From assembly GCA_045649105.1 (NCBI GenBank), contig JAZRPG010000040.1:1-39341 (forward strand): DNA of 39,341 nt. Reading direction: 5' to 3'. The DNA is from JAZRPG01 sp045649105 (lineage in GTDB: Bacteria > Bacillota > Clostridia > Oscillospirales > JAAYXM01). The first letter of the stretch is position 1. Every line of letters starts with the position of its first letter. Below the pieces are notes generated by a model that did not search any database, was not told where the DNA came from, and worked only from the letters and a program-made list of their open reading frames with translations. Shown piece after piece: positions 32,284 through 39,341 of the stretch. A program made the position numbers and the translations under genes.

Positions 32284-33351
32284 TTACACCTCGCATAAAA
32301 TACTTTTAACAGCTTCAATAAGCTTCTTGCACTGCGCCTCCGAGCCGACCGTTATCCTCAGAAAGTCCGAAAGGCGCGGCTTGTTGAAATGTCTGACAAT
32401 GATGTTTCTGTCGCGCAGCTTATTCATGAGCTGTTCTGCCGTGATTTTGGGATGTTTTCCTGCAAATATAAAGTTTGCACAGCTGTCCGTGACGGAGAAG
32501 CCCAGCGCGGAAAACTCACGAATCAAGACTTTGCGCGACGCAATAATTTTTTTTCTGCACTCGTCAAAGTACTTTTCGTCCGAAACAGAAGCGGCACCTG
32601 CAATAAGTGATAGGCGGTTGATGTTATACGGATTAAACGAAAAACGCATAAGCTCAAGGTCCGCTATAAGAGCCCTGTCCGCGATTGCATATCCTATTCT
32701 GCCGCCGGCAAGACTGCGTGATTTTGACATCGTGTGGATTACGAGGAGGTTTTCATACTTCGATGTAAGAGGAATGACACTTTCTGCTCCGAAATCGACG
32801 TATGCTTCGTCTATTATAACGAGGCGGTTTGTGTCGGAAGAAACGATTTTTTCAATTTCTGCCGGAGAAAGAGAAAGTCCCGTAGGTGCGTTTGGGTTTG
32901 CGATAAAAACCGTAGCTTTGCTCTTGCAAAAGGCATCAACATCAATAGTGAAATCCTCTCTCAGCGGAATGGTGGAAAAAGGTGTACCGAACATTTTGCA
33001 GAACACTTCATAGAAGCCGTATGTGATGTCGGGAAATACTGCGCCATTTTCGCAGAATGCGTGGAAGCAGAATGCGAGCAGCTCATCACTTCCGTTTCCG
33101 ACGGTTACATTCTCCGGAAGGATTCCAAACCTGTCTGCAATGGAGCAGGTGAGGCTACGGCAAGTCGGGTCCGGATAAAGACGAAGGTTTGAAATTTCCG
33201 CTTCGTCAGCAAGCGCCGAGAGAACTTTCGGCGATGGGGGATACGGACTTTCGTTTGTATTAAGTTTTATAATCTCGCCTGTAGTTTTAGGCTGCTCACC
33301 CGGAGTATACGGTGTGAGCGATGAAAGCTTCCGGTCCAAAAAAGTGCTCAT
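32284..33351 (-). CDS. hisC: Histidinol-phosphate aminotransferase HisC
   Basis: A 355-residue fold type I PLP aminotransferase for step 7. LNTNESPYPPSP is at residues 30-41, followed by ANPNAPTG, DEAYVDF (181-187) and the PLP lysine Lys210 in MSKSRSLAGGRIGYA. The ATG overlaps the hisD stop by 4 bases. Confidence 0.95.
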   Translation of the reverse strand: MSTFLDRKLSSLTPYTPGEQPKTTGEIIKLNTNESPYPPSPKVLSALADEAEISNLRLYPDPTCRSLTCSIADRFGILPENVTVGNGSDELLAFCFHAFCENGAVFPDITYGFYEVFCKMFGTPFSTIPLREDFTIDVDAFCKSKATVFIANPNAPTGLSLSPAEIEKIVSSDTNRLVIIDEAYVDFGAESVIPLTSKYENLLVIHTMSKSRSLAGGRIGYAIADRALIADLELMRFSFNPYNINRLSLIAGAASVSDEKYFDECRKKIIASRKVLIREFSALGFSVTDSCANFIFAGKHPKITAEQLMNKLRDRNIIVRHFNKPRLSDFLRITVGSEAQCKKLIEAVKSILCEV

Positions 33352-34634
33352 ATATTGTCCTCAAATCGCTTTGTAATACTTCTTGCATGTGCTGAAAGGC
33401 CTTCGCGCTCGGCAAAGGACGCAATGCGGCGCGATACCTTTTTAAGTGCTTTTTCTGTATAGTAAATAAAGCTTGTGCGCTTTGTAAAATCATCAACTCC
33501 GAGCGGGCTTGCAAATCTCGCCGTACCCATGGTGGGGAGTGTGTGGTTCGGCCCTGCAAAGTAGTCTCCGAGTGGCTCGGGCGCATAGTTTCCGAGGAAC
33601 ACACTGCCTGCGTTTTTCACATCATCAAGATATGCAAACGGGTCGTCCAGACAAAGCTCAAGATGCTCAGGCGCAATTTCGTTTGCAAGCGCTATTGCAC
33701 TTTCCGTAGATTTGCATATAACAATTTTTCCGTTGTTTTTAATTGATTCACGCGCAATGTCGCATCTCGGCAAAACCTCAAGCTGTCTTTCAAGCTCAAG
33801 CGATACCGCGTCGGCAAAGCTTGGGGATGTGCAAAGGAGATGCGCGCTTGCAAGCCTGTCATGCTCTGCCTGGCTGAGCATGTCTGCAGCAACAAAGCTT
33901 GCCTTTGCAGAGCTGTCGGCAACGATAAGGATTTCGCTCGGGCCTGCAATCATGTCAATGTCGACCATGCCGAAAACCTGCTTCTTTGCCGTTGCAACAT
34001 ATATGTTGCCCGGGCCGACTATTTTGTCTACACGCGGAATCGTCTCGGTTCCGTATGCAAGAGCGCCGACGGCCTGAGCACCGCCTATTTTATATATTTC
34101 CTTAATGCCTAAAAGCTTTGCCGCGGCAAGTATAACAGGTGAAATCCTGCCGTCTTTGTCAGGCGGAGTGGTCATAACTATTTCGGGAACACCTGCTATA
34201 ATTGCGGGTATTGCGTTCATGAGAACGGTAGACGGATAGCTTGCGGTACCGCCCGGTACATAGATACCTACGCGTGAGAGGGGAAGGACACGCTGACCGA
34301 TTATAACCCCGTCGTCCTTTTCTGTTTTAAATCCGCATCTTGCCTGCTTTTTGTGAAATTCAAATATATTCTCGGCAGAGAGCTTAAGTGTCTCCAGAAA
34401 GTCAGGCTCGACAGATGAATAGGCGTCCTCAAGCTCCTCTTCGCTTACGCGGAGGGAGGAGAGCTTTGCGCCGTCAAACCGCTCGCAGAGCTCATAAACT
34501 GCGCGGTCGCCGTTTTTTGATATATTGTCGAGTATTGCGGCTACGCGCTCCTCTGTTTCGGGGGGAGTGCTGTTGTGGGCGCGCGCGAAAAGAGCTTTAT
34601 CACGCGCTTCGGTTTCAGTATAAATGTTAATCAA
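33348..34634 (-). CDS. hisD: Histidinol dehydrogenase HisD
   Basis: A 428-residue zinc enzyme carrying out the last two NAD-dependent oxidations to histidine. It shows VPGGTASYPSTVLM, GGAQAVGALAYGTETIPRVD, VGPGNIYVATAK, DMIAGPSEILI, LSQAEHD (zinc ligands Gln and His) and the C-terminal GPNHTLPT. It overlaps hisG upstream and hisC downstream by 4 bases each, indicating translational coupling. Confidence 0.97.
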   Translation of the reverse strand: MINIYTETEARDKALFARAHNSTPPETEERVAAILDNISKNGDRAVYELCERFDGAKLSSLRVSEEELEDAYSSVEPDFLETLKLSAENIFEFHKKQARCGFKTEKDDGVIIGQRVLPLSRVGIYVPGGTASYPSTVLMNAIPAIIAGVPEIVMTTPPDKDGRISPVILAAAKLLGIKEIYKIGGAQAVGALAYGTETIPRVDKIVGPGNIYVATAKKQVFGMVDIDMIAGPSEILIVADSSAKASFVAADMLSQAEHDRLASAHLLCTSPSFADAVSLELERQLEVLPRCDIARESIKNNGKIVICKSTESAIALANEIAPEHLELCLDDPFAYLDDVKNAGSVFLGNYAPEPLGDYFAGPNHTLPTMGTARFASPLGVDDFTKRTSFIYYTEKALKKVSRRIASFAEREGLSAHARSITKRFEDNI

Positions 34635-35248
34635 AGCAACTCCTCCAATCGCTTTATTATATCATCAATTTCTTCTGAATGGAAGTGATAATTGCTTTTG
34701 TTTGCAATAAGACGTGCTGAGGATTCCTCAACGGTTTCGCGGACAGAGAGATTGTTTTCTCTGAGCGTTGAGCCCGTTTCCACAATGTCAACGATGACAT
34801 CGGAAAGACCGAGAATCGGCGCAATCTCAATACTGCCGTTAAGCTTTATAATTTCAATTTCGCGGTTGATGGATGAGTAGTATTGCTGTGTAACCCGCGG
34901 GTACTTTGTCGCAACACGGAGCGGGATTGCAGTGTCCTCCACAAATCCGTTTTTAGCAGCAACCGCAAGACGGCACTTGCCGAAGCCGAGGTCTAAAAGC
35001 TCATATACATCGGGGACGGTCTCGAGAAGGACATCACGGCCTACAACGCCGATATCTGCGGCACCGTGCTCGACATAAATTGCAATGTCGGATGGCTTAA
35101 CAAGAAGATAGCTGACACCGGCATCGGCATTCTCGAAAACAAGCTTGCGGTTGTCCTCGTCCATTTCGGGGCATGCATATCCTATTTTGCGGAACATGCT
35201 GTACGCCCGGTCGCCCAGGCGACCTTTCGGAAGTGCTATATTAAGCAT
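34631..35248 (-). CDS. hisG: ATP phosphoribosyltransferase HisG, short form
   Basis: First committed enzyme of histidine synthesis. At 205 residues it lacks the C-terminal regulatory domain of long HisG and must work with HisZ, which is encoded directly upstream and overlaps it by 8 bases. IALPKGRLGD is at the N-terminus, followed by YVEHGAADIGVVGRDVL and DVIVDIVETGSTLRENNL. Feedback inhibition by histidine would come through the HisZ-HisG octamer. Confidence 0.96.
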   Translation of the reverse strand: MLNIALPKGRLGDRAYSMFRKIGYACPEMDEDNRKLVFENADAGVSYLLVKPSDIAIYVEHGAADIGVVGRDVLLETVPDVYELLDLGFGKCRLAVAAKNGFVEDTAIPLRVATKYPRVTQQYYSSINREIEIIKLNGSIEIAPILGLSDVIVDIVETGSTLRENNLSVRETVEESSARLIANKSNYHFHSEEIDDIIKRLEELL

Positions 35249-36347
35249 TGCGCATTACCTCCATATTTCCGTCGTCATGTAACTTGACTATGCTGCGCGG
35301 CGTAATTCCTGCAGGAGCTTCTCGTTCTGCACGGACGGATTTACCGTCACGGATTATTGCCTCTACGGCAGCAAGGACAACTTTTTGCTTTGTGTTTCCG
35401 TATAAAAGAAGAACATCGACATCATATTCTTTAGGCGTGTGCAGTGCGCGGTCAAGCTCACCTATATACAAGGCAAAACCGAGCGCAGGCTTGTTTTTTC
35501 CGAACTTGCGCATTATGCTGTCATATCTGCCGCCGGAAAGAACTGCACGCGGGATACCGCGTATATACCCGTTGAAAATTATGCCGTTGTAATAGTCAAA
35601 GTCGTTTATAACGGACATGTCTATCTTAACTTTTTTTGCAAGGGCGCCGAGCGCATCGCAGAGCTCTGAAAGCTCCTTGACAGCGGCGTTTGCCTCAGAC
35701 GTCCGGGCAAGCTCTGAAAGCCGGGGGAGAACATCGCCCGGAGCACCGGAGAGAGTAGTGAGCCGGCAGAGGATATCAGAGCTGTTTTGATCAAGCCCGA
35801 ATTTTTCGGCAAGTGCACGGACGGCATTGGCACTTTTCTTTTTCATCGCGGCGAAAATGTCCGTCATGGCATCTGCGGAAAGCCCTGCTGAAATCAGAAA
35901 ACTTGCGAGATAACCCATGTGGCTTACGCCGAGGACATACTCACTGTCGATTGTTTCGAGAGTCGAAAGCGCAAGTTTTATAACCTCCGTTTCCGCATAT
36001 CCCTCATCGCCGCCGATATATTCAAGACCCATCTGGCGTATTTCACTGTATTCATTTCCGTTCTGATTCAGGCGGAATACGTTCTCAAGATAATAAAGTT
36101 TTCTTGCGCCTGTATCGTCTCCGGTGTTTTTTATCATGCTGAGTGTAATGTCCGGCTTCAGAGCCATCAGCTTGCCGTTTGCGCCGGTGAAGGTAATGAT
36201 GCTCTGGCTTTTTAAAAAGTTTTTATTATCACGGTAAAGGTCGTATGACTCGAATTTACTCATGCGGAATTTGCTGTATCCGTATTGCTCGTAAAGTGAG
36301 CTCAGTTTCAAAGGAATTACTTCCTCAGGTGTAAGATTCTGCAGCAT
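35241..36347 (-). CDS. hisZ: ATP phosphoribosyltransferase regulatory subunit HisZ
   Basis: A 368-residue paralogue of histidyl-tRNA synthetase that lacks tRNA charging and serves as the histidine-sensing subunit of short HisG. The class II core is visible, with TPEEVIPLKLSSLYEQYGY at the N-terminus, KPDITLSM, a motif 2-like YYLENVFRL, and FDYYNGIIFNGY plus LSGGRYDSIMRKFG near residues 275-310. The start is the ATG after GGAGGTGGC; the frame is open further upstream but runs into the promoter. It is first in the operon. Confidence 0.92.
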   Translation of the reverse strand: MLQNLTPEEVIPLKLSSLYEQYGYSKFRMSKFESYDLYRDNKNFLKSQSIITFTGANGKLMALKPDITLSMIKNTGDDTGARKLYYLENVFRLNQNGNEYSEIRQMGLEYIGGDEGYAETEVIKLALSTLETIDSEYVLGVSHMGYLASFLISAGLSADAMTDIFAAMKKKSANAVRALAEKFGLDQNSSDILCRLTTLSGAPGDVLPRLSELARTSEANAAVKELSELCDALGALAKKVKIDMSVINDFDYYNGIIFNGYIRGIPRAVLSGGRYDSIMRKFGKNKPALGFALYIGELDRALHTPKEYDVDVLLLYGNTKQKVVLAAVEAIIRDGKSVRAEREAPAGITPRSIVKLHDDGNMEVMRNA

Positions 36348-36375
36348 AATTGCCACCTCCACTATTGATTTGTAA

Positions 36376-36404
36376 ATTATACCACATACAATTAAATTAG
36401 TCAA
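36376..36404 (-). promoter_or_regulatory. sigma-A promoter of the histidine operon
   Basis: On the minus strand TTGACT (36399-36404), a 17-base spacer and a perfect TATAAT (36376-36381). The predicted leader before hisZ is only about 20 bases, leaving no room for a T-box or a leader-peptide attenuator. A bound repressor or enzyme feedback is more likely. Confidence 0.85.
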
Positions 36405-36536
36405 GTAATATATTAGCATGATAAAGCGATAAAATGTTTTTGTTGGGAAATTGTAGAGAATTATGAAGAATTTGAGGGTTGAAGAAGAAAAAAGTTTTGT
36501 TTAAAATAAAAACCAGCCATACACAGGAGGTGTTTT

Positions 36537-37349
36537 ATGAAAGGGATTACAAAAATGCTGTTTGCATTACTTATGGCCGCGTGCGTTTCAGTAACGGCAT
36601 TTGCGGCAGAGGTCAGCGTAAACATAGACGGAAATGAACTTGATGGAGCGAGGCTTATAGAATCAGTGACATATGTGCCGCTGAGAAAGTTTTCGGAAAG
36701 CACCGGTTCAGGTGCAGTGGAATGGAATGCTAAAAACAGAGAGGCATCAGTAATTAATGATGAGGTGCAAATTTATATAGGTATCGGCAAAGCTTATATA
36801 GAGGGGAATGACAGAGTTCTTTATTCAGGGAATCAAAACCTTATAATTGACGGCGCGACATATGTGCCTGTAAGAAGTCTGTCGAAAATAATAGGAGCTG
36901 ATGTAACGTGGGATGCATCCTCGAGGACAGCGTTTGTCAAAACGGGCGGAACGGTGTTGCAGGGCGGTGATGAATTTTATGACAAAGACGATTTGAACTG
37001 GATGTCCCGTGTGATAAGTGCGGAAGGTCAGGGAGAGCCGCTTGAAGGAAAGATTGCTATCGGGAACGTAGTTCTGAACCGTGTTGCAAGCGAAAACTTT
37101 CCTGACAGCGTGTACGATGTCGTGTTTGACACGGCAGGAGGTGTACAGTTCACACCCGTAGCAAACGGAAGTATACACAACAACCCGACGGAAGAAAGCA
37201 TTATAGCTGCAAAAATATGTCTGGAGAAATATAAAATTACCGATAAGAATGTTTTATTTTTCTTTAATCCGTCGATTTCCACAAGCACATGGATACCTGA
37301 AAACCGCGACTATGTAATGACAATCGGACAGCATAAGTTTTACGCATAA
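36537..37349 (+). CDS. Secreted cell wall hydrolase, SleB family, with copper-amine-oxidase-like N-domain
   Basis: A 270-residue exported protein. A signal peptide covers about residues 1-23, with probable cleavage after AFA. Residues 25-135 form a copper-amine-oxidase N-terminal-like domain, recognised by YVPLRKFSESTG and YVPVRSLSKIIGADVTWD; it is common in clostridial surface proteins and is not an oxidase. Residues about 152-270 are a Hydrolase_2 (SleB/CwlJ) domain with Glu163 in VISAEGQGE, GKIAIGNVVLNRV, QFTPVANG and the terminal HKFYA. It could act on spore cortex or vegetative wall. The ATG lies 6 bases after AGGAGG. No clear promoter is seen, so sporulation control is possible. Confidence 0.88.
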   Translation: MKGITKMLFALLMAACVSVTAFAAEVSVNIDGNELDGARLIESVTYVPLRKFSESTGSGAVEWNAKNREASVINDEVQIYIGIGKAYIEGNDRVLYSGNQNLIIDGATYVPVRSLSKIIGADVTWDASSRTAFVKTGGTVLQGGDEFYDKDDLNWMSRVISAEGQGEPLEGKIAIGNVVLNRVASENFPDSVYDVVFDTAGGVQFTPVANGSIHNNPTEESIIAAKICLEKYKITDKNVLFFFNPSISTSTWIPENRDYVMTIGQHKFYA

Positions 37350-37393
37350 AAAAACATGGGGTTATATCGTAAGATATCGCCCCATGTTTTTTT
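37348..37393. terminator. Bidirectional terminator between the SleB-type gene and metA
   Basis: Fourteen-base arms with core CATGGGG/CCCCATG (37348-37361 and 37380-37393), flanked by A and T runs, with an inner TATATC/GATATC stem. It begins at the SleB-type stop codon. Confidence 0.9.
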
Positions 37394-37401
37394 GTTGTAA
37401 A

Positions 37402-38319
37402 TTAACTGATTTCATCAACATTAAACGGCGTGGACTGGTATACGTAGTAATTCAGCCAGTTTGTATACAGAAGATGAGCGTGGGCACGCCATGTGACGAC
37501 AGGTAAAAGTGACGGGTCATCGTTTTTGTAGTAGTTTTTCGGGATATCTATCGGAATGTTGCGATCGAGATCGCGTGTGTACTCGTTTCCGAGAGTTCCG
37601 GCATCATATTCCGGATGTCCCGTAACAAAAATTTGCCTGCCGCCGTTTCCGAGTATGATGTATGGGCCGGTCTCGCGAGAGGAGGACAGTATCTCAAGCT
37701 CCGGGACTTTAAGTATTTCGTCTTCGCTTATCTCGGTGTGTCGCGAATGCGGAGCATAGAAAACGTCATCAAAGCCTCGCAGCAGAGGGCATTTCGGGTT
37801 CAGGTTCTTGTGGAGAAATACGCCGAAAAGCTTATTGTCGAGCTGCATTTTGCTTATTCCGTAGTGATAGTGAAGTGCCGCCTGAGCACCCCAGCAAATA
37901 TGGAATGTGGAGAACACATTTGTTTTTGTCCATGCCATGATTTCACACAACTCGTCCCAATAGTCGACGGATTTGAATTCAAAAGTCTCAACGGGGGCGC
38001 CCGTAATTATCATTCCGTCATATTTCCTGTTCTTTATATCTGCAAAATCTTTATAGAATGAATCAAGGTGCTCAGCTGAGGTGTTTTTTGAGGTGTGTGT
38101 TGCGGTTTTGAGCAGGTCAAATTCAATCTGAAGCGGTGTGTTTGACAACGCTCTCAGAAGCTGGGTTTCTGTTGCAACTTTCGTAGGCATAAGATTCAAA
38201 ATAAGAATTCGGAGCGGGCGGATATCCTGATGCGATGCGCGTTGCTCCGACATTACAAATATATTTTCGTTTTCAAGTATGCTGCGTGCAGGCAGCAAAT
38301 CAGGTATTTTAATCGGCAT
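37402..38319 (-). CDS. metA: Homoserine O-acyltransferase MetA, probably acetyl-CoA-specific
   Basis: Acylates homoserine, the first committed step of methionine synthesis. The 305-residue protein has the MetA glutamine-amidotransferase-like fold with catalytic Cys142 in FHICWGAQ and the later FVTGHPEYD His/Glu pair. Residue 111, which sets acyl donor choice, is Glu (ITGAPVE). Glu111 is known to give acetyl-CoA use in Bacillus MetA, whereas Gly gives succinyl-CoA use. I therefore infer O-acetylhomoserine as product. ACGGAGG lies 6 bases before ATG. The 77-base upstream gap holds a promoter but no SAM riboswitch. Confidence 0.95.
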   Translation of the reverse strand: MPIKIPDLLPARSILENENIFVMSEQRASHQDIRPLRILILNLMPTKVATETQLLRALSNTPLQIEFDLLKTATHTSKNTSAEHLDSFYKDFADIKNRKYDGMIITGAPVETFEFKSVDYWDELCEIMAWTKTNVFSTFHICWGAQAALHYHYGISKMQLDNKLFGVFLHKNLNPKCPLLRGFDDVFYAPHSRHTEISEDEILKVPELEILSSSRETGPYIILGNGGRQIFVTGHPEYDAGTLGNEYTRDLDRNIPIDIPKNYYKNDDPSLLPVVTWRAHAHLLYTNWLNYYVYQSTPFNVDEIS

Positions 38320-38360
38320 GATGCAACCTCCGTGAAAAGCGATAGTTTTTATCGGATATA

Positions 38361-38389
38361 ATTATATATGAAAGTCGCAGCAAAATCAA
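38361..38389 (-). promoter_or_regulatory. sigma-A promoter of metA
   Basis: On the minus strand TTGATT (38384-38389), a 17-base spacer and TATAAT (38361-38366). Confidence 0.7.
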
Positions 38390-38396
38390 ATATAAT

Positions 38397-39074
38397 TTAC
38401 TGCTCGGAGCAACAAAAGAATCTGTGTTTGCCTCTCATGTGCGTTGTTGTGCCGGAGATGCCGTGCCCTGCGGCAAGGAGAGTAAGGTGCAGCCATGTAT
38501 CTGCATCTGCCTCATAGCTGACGGGAAGATTTTGGCTTTTTTGAAATTCGCCGAGCGAATGTTTTGTCCTTGAACCGAAAAAACCGTCAAGCTCCCCGCC
38601 TGTAAAGCCGAGCGTGTTAAGAGCGTCCTGAAGTATAAGGACAAACAAACCGGACATGCCGTAAGAAAGTCTCGGGAATTGTTTTTGTAAGTTTTGTGAG
38701 CTTACATGGATTTTGCTGGAATAATTTTCTGAAAATCGGAAAAAATTATTTATGTCTGATATCTTCGCTTTTTCTGTGTCGCTGTCTGATATCTCAAAAT
38801 CGGCGGCAAGCCCTGCGAAATGCATTGAATTTTGTATGTGTCCTCCTTCGCACAAACGGCGAAATACATGACAAGGCCGTATTTCGCCAAATGAAAATGA
38901 ATCCCATGCCTGCAGAAAGGAGCTGGATGACCAACCGATGTAGGATGAACTGTTTTTGAAAAAATCTGAAACGAGCATAGAATTATTTAAAATGTACGGC
39001 ATGTTGTCGTACGCTTCGAGAGAATATCTCTCCAGCCGCCTGCTTGAGTCATTATATATGAAGATAATAAACAT
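38397..39074 (-). CDS. Peptidoglycan-binding protein with an M15 peptidase-like N-terminal domain
   Basis: A 225-residue protein. Residues 25-125 carry SMHFAGLAAD (83-92), which fits the SxHxxGxAxD zinc motif of M15 D-Ala-D-Ala peptidases; His123 in SKIHV could be the third zinc ligand, but the usual acidic catalytic residue just before it (ExxH) is not present. Residues about 132-198 form a PG_binding_1 domain with GMSGLFVLILQDALNTLGF and DGFFGSRTKHSLGEFQ. There is no signal peptide, which is unusual for a wall enzyme; it may act in the mother cell or forespore, or be a lysin-like remnant. The start is the ATG 7 bases after GGAGG; an ATG upstream of it spans that site. Confidence 0.65.
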   Translation of the reverse strand: MFIIFIYNDSSRRLERYSLEAYDNMPYILNNSMLVSDFFKNSSSYIGWSSSSFLQAWDSFSFGEIRPCHVFRRLCEGGHIQNSMHFAGLAADFEISDSDTEKAKISDINNFFRFSENYSSKIHVSSQNLQKQFPRLSYGMSGLFVLILQDALNTLGFTGGELDGFFGSRTKHSLGEFQKSQNLPVSYEADADTWLHLTLLAAGHGISGTTTHMRGKHRFFCCSEQ

Positions 39075-39165
39075 AAAGAATCCTCCGTTCAAAGGGGAAA
39101 TGGGTTCTAAACCATAGTATTAAAATTCTTTGGACAAGGTTACAAAAATTTTTTCAAAAAAAGGG

Positions 39166-39195
39166 TTGACAAGGTGCCCTGATAAATGATATATT
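39166..39195 (+). promoter_or_regulatory. Strong promoter P1 near the window end
   Basis: A perfect TTGACA (39166-39171), an 18-base spacer and TATATT (39190-39195). A perfect inverted repeat (39172-39207) brackets the -10 box. Confidence 0.75.
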
Positions 39196-39207
39196 ATTAG
39201 GGCACCT
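39172..39207. repeat. Inverted repeat bracketing the P1 -10 box
   Basis: Perfect 9-base arms AGGTGCCCT (39172-39180) and AGGGCACCT (39199-39207), 18 bases apart. The first arm starts immediately after -35 and the second follows the -10. Confidence 0.65.
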
Positions 39208-39262
39208 CAGCGCGGGGTCAAGACGAGGCGAAGAAAAAGCTTAAAAAAAGCGAAAAAAGTTC

Positions 39263-39291
39263 TTGACAAAGCGGAGTGAGCGTGATATAAT
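39263..39291 (+). promoter_or_regulatory. Strong promoter P2 near the window end (probable rRNA operon promoter)
   Basis: A perfect TTGACA (39263-39268), a 17-base spacer and a perfect TATAAT (39286-39291). Two consensus promoters about 100 bases apart, followed by a G/A-rich non-coding stretch with no ribosome-binding site or ORF to the window end, are typical of rRNA operon leaders. The 16S gene itself would lie beyond the window, so this identity is an inference. Confidence 0.7.
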
Positions 39292-39341
39292 CGATAATCG
39301 GTCGCGAGTTAAGCGGAAGCGGAAACGAGCGGCAGATAAGA

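Noticed and set aside
32126..33013. 295-residue open frame antisense to hisB and hisC
   Set aside because: The opposite strand encodes HisB and HisC with complete motifs, and this frame crosses both.
36348..36536. Histidine T-box upstream of hisZ
   Set aside because: There is no GGTGGTACCGCG-type box, and the consensus promoter lies only about 30 bases from the start codon.
38320..38396. SAM riboswitch upstream of metA
   Set aside because: The gap is 77 bases, too short, and contains only a sigma-A promoter and a ribosome-binding site.

Overview
This 39.3-kb window is a chromosomal segment of an endospore-forming, Gram-positive Clostridia-type bacterium (Bacillota). The evidence is RNase Y with YmdB, DegV and FakA proteins, a T-box leader, consensus sigma-A promoters (TTGACA-17-TATAAT types) with strong GGAGG ribosome-binding sites, and a CwlJ-like/GerQ-like spore germination pair. 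Base composition is moderate. I cannot place it more finely; an uncultured gut-type Oscillospirales-like lineage is only a guess. Most of the window is dense core-genome coding sequence. There is no phage, insertion sequence or CRISPR array.

Layout. (1) 1-1.7 kb: tRNA-Val(CAC), glycerate kinase and a decayed fragment of a NagB-type glucosamine-6-phosphate deaminase. (2) 1.86-5.9 kb: Asp23/Gls24 protein, FakA fatty acid kinase and RecG helicase, in one direction. (3) 6.0-10.7 kb, leftward: guaB, and trpB2-dinB behind a tryptophan T-box. (4) 10.8-11.9 kb: a 48-residue Asn/Gln repeat microprotein and the cwlJ-gerQ spore pair. (5) 12-15 kb: a PPi-type phosphofructokinase with an altered catalytic loop, diverging from yebC-degV. 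(6) 15.1-18.6 kb, leftward: rny-ymdB-yhaO. (7) 18.9-22.6 kb, rightward: a TrmN6-like methyltransferase, then a three-gene operon (PIG-L deacetylase, divergent NagB-like protein, Gfo/Idh/MocA oxidoreductase) behind a promoter covered by a dyad. (8) 22.7-27 kb: pth-mfd. (9) 27-28 kb: MgtC-like protein and rpmB. (10) 28.1-36.4 kb: a complete ten-gene histidine operon hisZGDCBHAF-hisIE-hisK. (11) 36.5-39.1 kb: a secreted SleB-type hydrolase, metA, and an M15-like/peptidoglycan-binding protein. (12) The last 200 bases hold tandem strong promoters of the kind that drive rRNA operons.

The points most worth a second look are these: the deacetylase/NagB-like/oxidoreductase operon, in which the NagB active site is remodelled and the promoter carries paired ACATGT sites; the phosphofructokinase whose catalytic Lys and Asp are replaced; the 4 x 9-residue Asn/Gln microprotein with a possible sigma-G promoter beside spore germination genes; dinB placed under a tryptophan T-box; perfect dyads on the guaB promoter and the terminal promoter; and a small out-of-frame ORF with ideal initiation signals overlapping the start of rny.
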